Below are positions 32,166 to 43,808 of a stretch of DNA of 64,000 bases, piece after piece. The position numbers and the translations under genes are program-made. This DNA is from Nigrospora sphaerica (lineage: Eukaryota > Ascomycota > Sordariomycetes > Amphisphaeriales > Apiosporaceae). The stretch spans positions 5,766,001 through 5,830,000 of the forward strand of contig JAGVVL010000001.1 of assembly GCA_018287875.1 (NCBI GenBank), written 5' to 3'. Below the pieces are notes generated by a model that was not told the origin of the DNA, ran no database searches, and saw only the letters and a program-made list of their open reading frames with translations. The stretch's first letter is position 1. Every line of letters begins with the position of its first letter.

Positions 32166-33997
32166 CTAAGGCTTGCAACGGCCCATGAAACGGGGGTACA
32201 GGCACGTGGTGCGGACCGTGTGCTGGCCGGCCAGCCAGGCCAGGAACCGCTCGAGGCCGAGGCCGTAGCCGCCGTGGGGCGAGGTGCCGTACCTAAACGA
32301 GGCCGTTAGCGATGGGCGATGCATGGACCGAACAGGGGTAGTGCCTCGGGTTCAACTTACTTGCGCTGGTCGGTGTACCAGTAGTAGTCCTTGGAGTCGA
32401 TGCCCTGGTTCTTGTAGGCCTGGAGCAGCTCGTCGTAGCCCTCCATTCTCATGCTGCCGCCGACAATTTCGCCCACGCCGGGCATCAGCACGTCGACGCT
32501 CTCCGTCACGCGCAGGTCCTGGGGGTCCTTCTTCATGTAGAAGGCCTTGATCTCGACGGGGAAGTGGGTCAGGAAGATGGGCCGGTTGATGGTGTCGGTC
32601 ATCTTGCGCTCGGCGGCCTCGGCAATGTCGTCGCCGAAGACGTGGGGGTTGCCCTCCTCGTTGAGGATGGGCGGGTCCTGCTGGTTCAGCCATTCGATGG
32701 CGTCGGCGTACTTCATACGCATGAAGGGCCGCGTCGGCTTCTGGAAGCCGGGGTTAAGCTCCTTGAGATAGGCGGCGATTTGGGGGTTGGCGAAGACGAG
32801 GTCGATGACGCGGCAGATGATCTCCTCGAGGTGTTCGAGCAGGTCGCCGAACTCAATGAAGTCCAGCTCGGCCTCGACATGCGTGTACTCGGACAGGTGG
32901 CGCCGCGTCAGGCTCTTCTCGGCGCGGAACGACTTCTCGATACAGTAGACGTCGCCCAGGCTGGGCAGGACCGTCTCGAGGTACAGCTGGGAGGACTGGG
33001 TCAGGTAGGCCTCCTCGTCGTAGTAGGGGAAGCCGAAGAGGGTGGCACCGCCCTCGACCTGGGTCTGCACCAGGGCCGGGGGCGAGACCTTGGTGATGGC
33101 CATGTCGTCGTAGACCTTCTGGAAGGCGCGCTCGACGGCGGCGCGGATCTTCATCAGGGACGAGGCGTTGTCGCCGCGGAGTACGAGGTGGCGCTGGTCC
33201 AGCATGGCGCCGTCCCACTGGTTCTGCTGGGCCGAGACGCGGTTGGTGATGGCGTCCTCATCGCTGGGGGAGGCGCCCAGCACCTCGTAGTAGTCGACGT
33301 GCAGCTCGCGGTTGTCGGGGGCGGACTGGCCCTCGGGGACCTTGCGCATCTCGCCGTAGAGAGCCAGCGAGGTGCCCTGGGCGAAGGTCAGGGCGTCGTA
33401 CGTCTTGGTCAAGTCGCCGGCCTGCAGCACGCACTGCAGGTGGCCGTAGCCGTCGACGAGGGTGATGAAAGTGGCCTGCTTCTGGGCGCGCAGGCGGTGG
33501 ATGCGGCCCATGACCTTGACGCGGGCGCCCTTCTTGTCGCCATCGCCCAGATCGACGTCGCGGTTGCTGATCTTGATGCGCTGGGGCGCGGGTAGCGACT
33601 CGTCCTGCTTCAGCACGATCTTCTTGGCCTCCTCGAGGTTCTGCAGCCGCTGCTTCTTCTGCTTCTCCTCCTCGGCGGCGGCGGCGGCCTGGCGCTGCAG
33701 CTTCTTCTTGTGGGCGTCAATGGCGCTCTGGGCCTTCTTTACGGCGCTCTTGGCCGGTTCCTTCCACTGCAGGCGGACCGCGGGGTCCTCGCCGGGGCCC
33801 AGGGGGCCGTTGACGGACGCGCGCGTCAGGTACTCGGGCGTGGGCTTCTCGTAGTTCTGGATGTAGGCGTAGGCCAGCGACTTGTAGGGTTTGAACTCGG
33901 AGCCATCGGCCGTCTCGTCGTCGGCACCGGCATCGGTGTCGATGTAGCACTTCTCGTCGTTCTTGACGCGCTCGGCCAGTTCCTGCACGGCCGCCAT
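32166..33997 (-). CDS. Asparaginyl-tRNA synthetase, cytoplasmic, 587 aa
   Basis: Class II synthetase that charges tRNA-Asn in the cytosol (yeast homolog Ded81). Exons 33997-32361 and 32292-32166; the GTAAGT donor and TTTAG acceptor rebuild [14 protein letters not shown], and the frame closes at 588 codons. The order is a fungal/animal-type N-terminal extension with a Lys/Ala/Glu-rich helical segment (about 95-135), an OB-fold anticodon-binding domain ([24 protein letters not shown], about 175-260), then the catalytic core. Motif 2 is in [19 protein letters not shown], and motif 3 is in [14 protein letters not shown] on the last exon. The [12 protein letters not shown] tail is typical of eukaryotic AsnRS and separates it from AspRS. 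A near-perfect CPC1/Gcn4 site lies about 290 bp upstream. Confidence 0.96.
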
Positions 33998-35101
33998 GAT
34001 TTGCGCTGTGGGTGGGGTGGGCGAGAGTGGTGGTGTTGCGGCTCACAATAGCTGGCTAGGGTTCGTAGAGACACGAGGACGGAGGATTCGCCGTCGGGAG
34101 AGAGGAGGGCTTTTGTTGAACGGCGCCGAATGCCAGAAAATAATCGACGGTCAAGGTCCGGACGGCCAGAGTATCATCTATCGACCCCTCCAATAAGTAT
34201 GCACGATGGTGGGATGCGAGGCGATAGTGGGATGGAGGTCGATTGATTGGTGGGGTTACAAGATAACGTCCTAATTGGCTGCGATGAGTCACGGCGATTG
34301 GACTGCGGTCACCGGAGACCACACCCAACCGAATATCACCATGATATCTCGTCTCACCTCCGATTTCCCTCTCCATGTTTCACCCGGCGACGGGGGAGGC
34401 CCGGGCCGCTCCTGACTGAGACAATCACCCCTACTTACGGGGACGCTGGCCTGACCTGAAGCAACAGAATACTTTGGGTGCCAGCTTTGTCAGTGAGCCC
34501 ATGAGCGAGTCATCCCGGCATATCCTGGCGGGGCGGCCCCCGACTGAACCAGGGACACCAAAACCAGGTGGCATCGCCAACTGTGTTGGTGACCAGACCG
34601 CAAAGCTTAGGAGCCTCAGGGGTGCATCTTCGCCCTGCCGCTGTCCATCAATCTGGCCGGGCCAGAATCGATGGGCTGGACGCCGCGACGTGCCAGGCTC
34701 AGGAACGGTTGGCCTTAGCAGCTCCGACGAGTCGTACCTTCCGCCTGTAGTGACCTAGAGCCCGTGTGCGTGTGTGACGTCGTTCCTGCATCACGGCGAA
34801 GTGTGAATACAGAGCTGATCCGGCCGTGCTTTCGTCACATGAGACAAGGCAGTCACGCTGGCCATTGAGGTTGGACAAGACCACGGGCTCACGCGGTTTA
34901 CCGTAAGCGGGTATTGGGGTTGCTTGCTTCGTCCCCGCCATGCTCCTGTTGATAGTTCATAACGGTGCCTCTGCTCATACGTGTACGAAGAACCATTTTT
35001 ATCGCCGGGCCAAACCGGACAGTGCTTCCAACACACTCGGTCCTTTGTTGTTGTCGTTGTTGGACGAAGGGGGGGTTCTCGTTGAAACAGATTTGGCCAC
35101 A
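33998..35101. promoter_or_regulatory. Divergent AsnRS / P450 promoter
   Basis: A head-to-head interval of 1.1 kb without a gene. The AsnRS-proximal part (34236-34301) contains three ATTGG words (CCAAT on the AsnRS strand) around a TGAGTCA site. Nothing distinctive is seen in the P450-proximal half. Confidence 0.6.
34246..34301 (-). promoter_or_regulatory. CCAAT / CPRE module upstream of AsnRS
   Basis: On the AsnRS (minus) strand there are three CCAAT pentamers (plus-strand ATTGG at 34246-34250, 34274-34278 and 34297-34301). Between the last two sits GTGACTCAT (plus-strand TGAGTCA core at 34285-34291), which matches the RTGACTCAY consensus of Gcn4/CPC1. Aminoacyl-tRNA synthetase genes are established targets of cross-pathway control in fungi. 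The sites are seen directly; function is inferred. Confidence 0.65.
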
Positions 35102-37207
35102 ATGCCTTCGCCGTGGCAGCTTGTTGGGAGCGTGCTGCTCGTCCTCGTGATCCAGGGCGTCCTGTATTTCTGCTTCAAGCTCTACCAAACGCGCGCCATG
35201 TTCCGGGGCTTGGTAAGTTCACAAGTCGTCCTGGAAGCACCGGGGACGGTATCCTTCACGGCTGACCCTATGGACGACGACAGCCAAAGCCACCGCATCA
35301 CTGGCTTCTGGGCAACCTCGGGGCCATGCACAAGATCACGAGCCGCCTCCCGCCGGACTGTCACGGACATACCTTCAACTACTACCTGCAAAAAGAGTAC
35401 GACCTGCCCAACCTGTTCTATCTGGACCTGTGGCCCTTCGCGGATCCTATGTGCGTTGTCGTCGATCCCGATTTGGCGGTCCAGGTCACGCAGCAGCCCT
35501 CGCTGCCCAAGCACCACACGCTCGGCGACTTCTTGAGGCCCTTGCTGGGCGCCGACAACATCATTTCCGCCGACGGCGAGGCCTGGAAGCATCTGAGGAC
35601 CCTGTTTAGCCCGGCTTTCTCCTTAGGCCATCTTATGACCCTGGTACCCAGCATCGTGGACCACACACTGACCTTTGTGGAAACGCTGTAAGAAGCACCT
35701 GACGTTCTTTGGTCATTCTCTTCGGGACGAATTTACCCCCGTGGATCTACGATTCTGTTGCTCGGGTCTAAGGAGGCTCCAAAACCGGCTCTATGAATGC
35801 CTATTGTTGGCAAACAGCTGACGCCGGACGGCGGTAGGAATGGCTATGCCGCCAGTGGCGAGACGTTTCCCATGGTGGACGAAGCGGTCCGGTTGACCGT
35901 CGACATCATCGGCACGATTGTGTTGTACGCGAGAAAAACCTGCCTGGCCCCCTTCCCGAGCCCTCCCGTCTACTGCTTACATGCGTGCCAGGGATCTCGA
36001 TCTGAAGGCACAGCGGTCCGAGAACGAGCTGGTCAACGCCTTCAAAAGCCAGTGCGCGTCCCTCCCCAACCTTCAGGACGCCCTCTGGCGGGTCGACCCG
36101 CGCAAGTGGCCGCTGCAAAGGCGCAACACGCGCGTCATGAACGCGTACCTCGGGCGGGTTCTCCAGGAGCGGTTCGCGAGCCGACGGGCCGGCGAGCGGC
36201 CGGGGCGGCGGCACGCCATCGACCTGGCCCTGGACGCATACGAGGACGAGCCGCCCGGAGCCGGGGCCGGGGCCGGGGCGCTGGACTCGACGTTCGTGGC
36301 CCAGGCCGTCTCACAGTTCAAGGCGTTCCTGTTCGCGGGCCACGACACGACGTCGTCGACCATCGCATACGCGTACCACCTGCTGGCGCTGAACCCGGCG
36401 TGCCTGGCGCGGCTCCGCGCCGAGCACGCCGCCGTCTTCGGGAGCCGCGGGGAGGGCGACGAGGAGGAGGACGACGACAACGACGACGACGACAGCGACG
36501 AGGACGCGACGGCGGCGCGGATGACGGCGGCAACGGCGGCCATCATCAAGGCGCGGCCCGCGGCCATGCTCGCCGACGCTACGCTTCCTTACACAACGGC
36601 CGTGATCAAAGAGACATTACGACTGTACCCGCCCGTGTCTACAGTGCGGGCGGGCGCAGCGGACGCGCCGATCGTCGTCGGCGGTGGCGGAGAAGCGGCG
36701 ACGACGGCTTACCCGACGGCCGGCTTCCTCGTGTGGGTGCCGCACCACACGCTGCACCGGCGCGCCGACCTGTTCCCGCGGCCGCTCGAGTTTCGGCCGG
36801 AGCGCTTCCTCCCCGGCGCTCCCGAGAGCGGCGGTGCGTGGCGGCCTTTTGAGCGCGGCCCCCGCAACTGCGTGGCCCGGGAGCTGGCCCTGCTCGAGAC
36901 CAAGGTGATCCTGGCCCTGACGGCGCGCTGCTTCGACGTCGCTCCCGCCTATGCCGGCCCGGGCCGCGACCGGACCCCCTGGGGCAGCGCCGTGCGGCTC
37001 GGCACCCCCGGCGCCGCCGCCGCCGCCACCAGCGAGCCCACGTCGCCGGGGAAGGAGGAGGAGGGGCCACGTGCGTCACTCAATATGGTCGACGGCGAGC
37101 GGGCCTACCAGGTCCTTCAGGGCACAGCGAAGCCCAAGGACGGGTACCCGTGCCGCGTGCGGAAACGGGGGGCCACGGGGCCGGCGCACGGGGAGGCGGC
37201 GTTGTGA
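35102..37207 (+). CDS. Cytochrome P450 monooxygenase (possibly CYP59/StcS-like), 605 aa
   Basis: Exons 35102-35212, 35284-35687, 35838-35924 and 35992-37207; the frame closes at 606 codons. An N-terminal membrane anchor (about residues 8-28) is followed by LPKPPHHWLLGNLG. The I-helix is AGHDTTSS (about 315), the K-helix ETLR (about 407), and the heme loop FERGPRNCVA has Cys near 493; the usual final Gly of FxxGxRxCxG is Ala. Between the I and K helices lies a very acidic insert (about residues 352-378, Glu/Asp-rich from repeated GAC/GAG codons), and an extra C-terminal tail of about 60 residues is Gly/Ala- and Lys-rich. Overall resemblance is to the CYP59 group that includes StcS, from memory. 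Exon 3 is the least certain: its acceptor (GGTAG) is weak, but it restores an ASGETFPMVDEAVRLTVDII helix. No biosynthetic core gene is nearby. Confidence 0.85.
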
Positions 37208-37611
37208 GGAGGGGGCGGTGGCGAACGGGCGGCAAGGGGATCGATCTTCTTGTATTCCCCCCCTTGTTTGTTGGTGTGCCTTGTTTCGAATTCAGATCCA
37301 ACTGGAGATACGGGATGCCAGTAGTCTTCTCATAGTCTTGTCTATCAGTCCCTCGTATTCTCTTCATCGCCGTATATCACTCCCTCGTAGCCAGCCCATT
37401 CCTACTATGCAAAACAGCGGCAGAGCGGCCTTTGCCGCCCGTTGCGCCAGCGTGAACCATCTGGGTTACTGCCTTACGGCCCCGACTCCAAAAGAGGTGG
37501 CCAAGGGAGCGCTCCCTTTCCTACGGCCAGCTCTTCCGTAATCCCCCGTCCTCTTCGCCTCCATACTCGCCAGCCCTGTTAGACACGAGGTCGCCTTTGC
37601 CACCTTTGCCT
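37208..37611. other. Convergent 3' intergenic region P450 / agmatinase
   Basis: A tail-to-tail gap of about 400 bp, expected to be the 3' UTRs of both genes. It is T-rich after 37250. No gene is seen. Confidence 0.55.
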
Positions 37612-38943
37612 TCAGAGTTCGTCGTGGGTGGCGGCGCGCTGGTCCTTGCCCATGGCGTCGCGGCCCTTCTTGACCATGGAGGTGAGCAGCTCGAAGACGA
37701 CCTGGGCGGCGGCGAGGGCGGTCTCCTCGCCGGCGCCCTGGTAGGCGGGGCTGACCTCGACGACGTCGGCGCCGACGAGGTTGAGGCCCTCGAGGCCGCG
37801 CAGGACGCGGATGAGCTCGCGCGTGGTCCAGCCGCCGGGCTCGGGGGTACCGGTGCCGGGGGCGAAGGCGGGGTCGAGCACGTCAATGTCGAGCGAGAGG
37901 TAAACGGGGTCCTCGGTGCCGAGGACATCGAGGATGCGGGCGACGACACCGGCGGTGCCCAGGTCGTCCATGTCGTCGCTCGCGAGGCGGCGCCAGTTCT
38001 GGGCGTCGTCGTCGGCGTAGTCGCCCCAGCCCGTCAGGCGCGTGCGCAGGCCGGCGTGGACGTTGGGCGCGGCGCTGCTGTTGGACAGCAGGCCCTCCTG
38101 GCCGGCGAGCCAGAACATGGAGCCGTGGTTGAAGTGCGCCTGCGTCGAGGGCCAGGCCGACGGGTACTTGGCCGGGTGCCAGGTGTCGAGGTGCGCGTCA
38201 AAGTGCAGCACGCGGATGCCGGGCCCCCAGTGGCGCTTCAGCGCGCGCAGCGCCGGCAGCGCCAGCGAATGGTCGCCGCCCAGCGTGATGAGCTTGGGGC
38301 GCGGCAGCAGCGGCGAGACGGCCGGGCGGCCGCCCAACTCGGCAAAGGCCTCGGTCATCTGCTCCAGCGCCACGGCGTTGTCGAACGGCGTGGCCGGGAT
38401 GTCGCCGCAGTCCACGATGGTGGCCCAGTCCTGGTACGGGTTGATGCCGGCCCGCTGGTTGAAGCCGCGGAACGACGTCTGGCGGCCCGACGCCTGCCGG
38501 ATGGCACGGGGGCCGAAGCGGGCGCCTGCGTTGCGTGCCGGCCTCGTCAGCACACGGCTTTGTACGCGGGGAGCCGCGGGGGAAGGGGAAGCGGCCGCGC
38601 CAGGACTCACCGGGCCGGTAGCTCACTGCCGTGTCAAAGGGAGCCCCCACAATGGCGATGTCGTACAACACGCTCGGCGTGGTTAGGCACTTGGCGTGCT
38701 CGAGGTGGGCGAAGGAGCCGATGCCCATGTATCCGAACTAGAAGCAACGTTAGGTGGTCGGCTGGCCGGCCGGCATATCGGTTGTCGGGGACGTTTCCAA
38801 CCCACCTCGGTTCCCCATTTCCTCTCCAGCTCGTCGAGTTCCTCCTTGGTCCAGTCTCGCTGCTCGTGCTTGTGGTCGCCGCACGCCTGCACGACGGCAG
38901 CGTGGCACGCCAAGGCAATAACGTACAGGCCCGAGAACTTCAT
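37612..38943 (-). CDS. Secreted agmatinase-type ureohydrolase, 392 aa
   Basis: Manganese hydrolase of the arginase/agmatinase family, releasing urea from agmatine or a related guanidino compound. Exons 38943-38806, 38737-38611 and 38525-37612; the frame closes at 393 codons. Metal ligands are all present: GGDHS (about 173), DAHLD (about 198) and DIDVLDP (about 302), with the downstream [10 protein letters not shown] loop that is typical of agmatinases. The second intron joins [12 protein letters not shown], a conserved substrate-entry segment. An N-terminal hydrophobic signal peptide (about residues 1-20, ending VVQA) predicts secretion or entry to the secretory pathway, which is unlike cytosolic arginase. 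The actual substrate (agmatine, guanidinobutyrate or other) is not determined by these motifs. Confidence 0.92.
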
Positions 38944-41900
38944 GGCGACGGATGGCGGCGATGCCCTCTTTCTGGCTTGAGGTCCGGCCTGCTGGCAAAC
39001 AAATCGCGGGCACTAAGGTGGGATGTCGAGCCAGCCCCTCACCCCCCACCGAGCGACGAGGCGAGCGGACGTGCTTTTATCCCGAACTGTATCACCCAAC
39101 GTTGCCCGACTCGGACGCCCAAACCCCCGGGCCCCGGCCCGACTTGCACTGCCTATGATAGACGTTAGATATGTGATAATGTAGTTGGCACTTATCAATG
39201 CGCTAATGGACTAGGCGAACGGACGGCCGACTTTAGGGATGCATATGGCTCCCCATCCCCTCAAAAAGTAAGCAGCGGAGCGACGAAGCCTCGCCGACGA
39301 TTGCCCAAGCCGGCAGGTCGAGGCGGGGCAATCCACGTCTTTGGGCCCTCCGCAGTTATGCGAGGCTCTTTTCCACCGTGAGAGCGGCAGGGCAAAACCC
39401 AGGGCAGAGAGGGGGTGGTGAACCTAAGGTTCTTAGGGACCCAGGCCGGCAGGTCAGTAGTATCAGTACCCCGTAGGTACCTCTCTTTCTTTAGACGCGG
39501 TAATGAGTCAAAGTTTTTTGGGGCGGCAGGGACGGGCGGCCATACAAAATACAACGCATGACCGACCCCGTTCGAGGCTTTCGCGCTGGGCCGGTCGTCG
39601 GCCGCCCGCCCAGCGAGAGGTCGATACAAAAAGACCGGTGCGCTGTAGATAGAGAACCAGTTGGGCACCGTCCGAACTCGGGTCCTGATTGGTTGGGCCG
39701 GTTCGTCGCCCCGCCCCGGTCCGGAAACCAAAGCTGGAGAGCAGATGGATGGATCATCACAGCTGGAGGCGGGGAGCCGAGTGAGAACCGGACAAAACGA
39801 GAGCAGAGGGCAGCACTTATAACAGTATGGTTATACCGAACATCGCGGGCTGTGGGATAACCAGAATGGAATACGCAGTTCGTAGGTGGTGCGGGTGAAC
39901 GTGGTACCCGATACGTCCTCGCCGACTTGTCTACTACTTTACCTACCTCTTTTCGTAAGTACCTAGGTACCGACTTTCATACGTACTTCGACACGGGCTC
40001 GGAATATTGCCAGCAACTGGGCCCCAAAAGAAGCAACAAGCCAAAGGCTAACTAACCGTGAACCACTACTAGATTCGCGTTGCCTTTTATCACGTTGTCA
40101 GAGGGTAATTCCCCGTACCTGACTATCAAGAACGCCCTCCTGGCGGCGGGCCGGCTAGTGCAGCATCCCCGGCATGGCACGAGGGACCGGTGTGACGAGA
40201 CAGTCCAATCCCAAGCCAGGGCGCTTGCGCAGTTGGGCCGCGGTCGTGACGACGAACCCATCTCACGTGCTGGCCACAGGGGATGGATGGGAGAGAGAAG
40301 TATGTTGCTCGTTGCCGTCGTCGTCGTCGGCGCCGTTGTTATCGTCGTCGTCATCCTTCCTCTCCTCCTCCCCTTATTCCCCCCTTCTCCTGCCCCCCCC
40401 CCCCTCCTCTCCTGAGGGTGAAAGGCTTGGGAGAGGATACACAAAAAAAGACCCCGGATTTCACGCGTGTGGTGGTTCATGCGATTTATGCGGGCTGCGC
40501 TTGAGTTGCAGACCGGATTGGCGTCAGGTTGGCCCCCCAAGGGTAAGCCCACTTGCGTTCCATCTACAGGAGATCCCGGGCCATCCATGCTGTCTCCCTG
40601 GCCCAGCCAAGCCTGCCATTGCGAACCCCGTTGCCGACTGGCCAGCGCCGACGAGCCCGCCATCTTTCGACGGCGTTGGCATCCATTCCATTCCACACAC
40701 TAACTCACTCACTCACACCCCAGGACGCGCCACCGTGTATCTACCCACTTAGGTACATGCATTACCAACCTACCTACACAGTACCTACGTACGGGGAAGG
40801 CCCGAGCGAGGAACCATCCAAGCACTTATATCGAGCTTCTTCAGATAGCAACCATGTACCCGACATAGGTACGGTAGGTAGGTAAAGCAGTTGTAGTTAG
40901 GCAAGAAATAGCCATGCAAAGATACCTCGAGGCTAGGTACACAGGGCACGCGACGAACCCACCCCCAACCATCTTCATCATCCATCCCATTATCCTTCCT
41001 ATACTCCCCCTACACAAATCCCCGACATGAATTTTTGTTTTGCACGAGGGAGATAACCAAGAGGGAAACAAACAGGAAATGAGAGGGGGGAAACAAGGGG
41101 AGATGGGGACGGGGGGGTAAAAAGACCTAAAATCTCATCCCCGTCTTTCCTCGCCCCGCAAATGTCTTCTAGGTCGCCCCAATTACCCATCCGTTGCGAA
41201 CACATCCCATACCATACATCCCAGCACTGAGAGGACAGACCGGGGAGACGGGGCCAGAGACCGGCAAAATCATGCGAGCAGCACAAAAGGGGACAGGGGA
41301 AACAACTCAATTCAACTGTGCACTCCAAATCGCCAAACCGTCCTATCGAAAGTGCTGCCTGCGTTCGCGCCTTTTCTTCTCGTTGGCTTGCCCCTTGACC
41401 GACACCTCGTAGAACAACCCCAACAGACGAAGAAAAGCCAGCGGCATGCGGGCCGCTCTGTCCCCTCCTCGGTCGTAGACAGAGCACTGACTGACCGACT
41501 GACTGGCTGGCTCTGGGGAACCGGGGGCCACGACCACAATCATAGCCACGGTCGCCTCCTCCTGTTGATTCTCTCGCGCATCGTTCCTGTCTCCAACCTC
41601 GTCTCAGAATCGGGAACGAAACGGCCGCCCCTACCCGTAGAGGCGACGCTCGGGGTATGCTGGATCTTGCTGAGCACCGGTCCCTGTGTTCCCTCGTCGT
41701 GGTATCTTTCTGCCCCGCGCTCGCCCTCTCCCTCGCTTGACACCCCCGCCCGTCACGCCCTCTCCTCTTCCCGTCACCCCGATATCATCGCTCTCGCGCT
41801 CCCTCTCCCCCTCCCTCTCTCCCGCAACCTGACTCCTTAAATCCCACAGCAAAGCCGCAGGTCTCCCTTCCCAAGTCTAGTTCGCTGTGATGGTGAAAAT

Positions 41901-42014
41901 TCAAAACATCGTGCACCACGATGATGTTGCCCCGGCCAGTGCGTACGCACAGCTCCATGTCCTCCGGTGCGGGTGGGGGGAACGAGCGACTGAAGAAAGA
42001 AGGCCCCGAGCTGA
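38944..42014. other. 3.1-kb gene-free interval agmatinase promoter to CDC42 3' side
   Basis: No credible gene. The left part is the promoter of the agmatinase, with a TGAGTCA word at 39504-39510. The middle is rich in TACCTA/TAGGTA words (39475-39485, 39935-39985, 40744-40890). A GTC/GTT-triplet patch lies at 40310-40360 and a C run near 40396. The right end is the pyrimidine-rich (plus strand) 3' flank of CDC42. Confidence 0.6.
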
Positions 42015-43270
<1,256 letters not shown>

Positions 43271-43740
43271 CTTGATCCAGCCGAGGTGCTCCTGCAGAGG
43301 AGCAAAAAAGGTATCTGGGAGGCCCGTCGGAAGTGTCGAGACTGAACTTCTTATCGCGTGATACACGAGGTGTCTTGGGGTCGATTAGTGGCTGCCGGCG
43401 ACTTCTGGGCTGGGGACTGGAGTGAGAGCGCTGGGAGAGCCGTTCTCAATGCGAGCTGGCAAGCAGTGGGCAATTGAGAGGATGGCTTGTTAGGTCGACG
43501 TTCCGGGCGCAGGCTAGTAGGTAATCGTGTGTGGAGTCGAGGCGGACCAGACAACGAATCCTACCTACTTTTCTTAGGTAAATGAGAGGGGTCTCGCTGT
43601 TGCTTGTCTCAGAAGGCCGGGTGCAAATGATGCGTCCGAGGGGGGGAATGAGTGATGGGGAAGTACAGTACAGGGGAGCGAGGCAGGCAAGCATGCAAAT
43701 GCAACGGACGGCGGAACGCAGCTGTTAACAGCAACAAGAA

Positions 43741-43808
43741 GAGGAGAAGCAGCAGTAGCAGCGGCGGCGGCGGCAGCGGCAGTAGCAGCAGCAGCGACAG
43801 GAACAATA
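43741..43808 (-). repeat. CTG/CCG-type triplet tract in the presumptive CDC42 leader
   Basis: Imperfect GCAGCAGTAGCAGCGGCGGCGG-like triplets on plus, read as CTGCTACTGC and GCCGCC on the CDC42 sense strand. It is 470-540 bp upstream of the CDC42 start. It is probably leader or promoter sequence; coding use is unlikely because no domain or homolog pattern is visible. Confidence 0.65.

Noticed and set aside
32564..33595. 343-codon plus-strand ORF
   Set aside because: Antisense shadow of the asparaginyl-tRNA synthetase, with no domain of its own.
35797..36852. 351-codon ORF in another frame across the second P450
   Set aside because: The frame with I-helix, ETLR and heme Cys is the real one; this is an out-of-frame shadow, though its first part includes the true exon 3 frame.
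3321..38943. Secondary-metabolite gene cluster from the two P450s, the secreted protein and the ureohydrolase
   Set aside because: They are scattered among housekeeping genes, and there is no PKS, NRPS, terpene synthase, transporter or pathway regulator.
37597..39168. 523-codon plus-strand ORF
   Set aside because: It is antisense to the agmatinase exons, which carry all metal-ligand motifs; the ORF arises from high GC at third codon positions.
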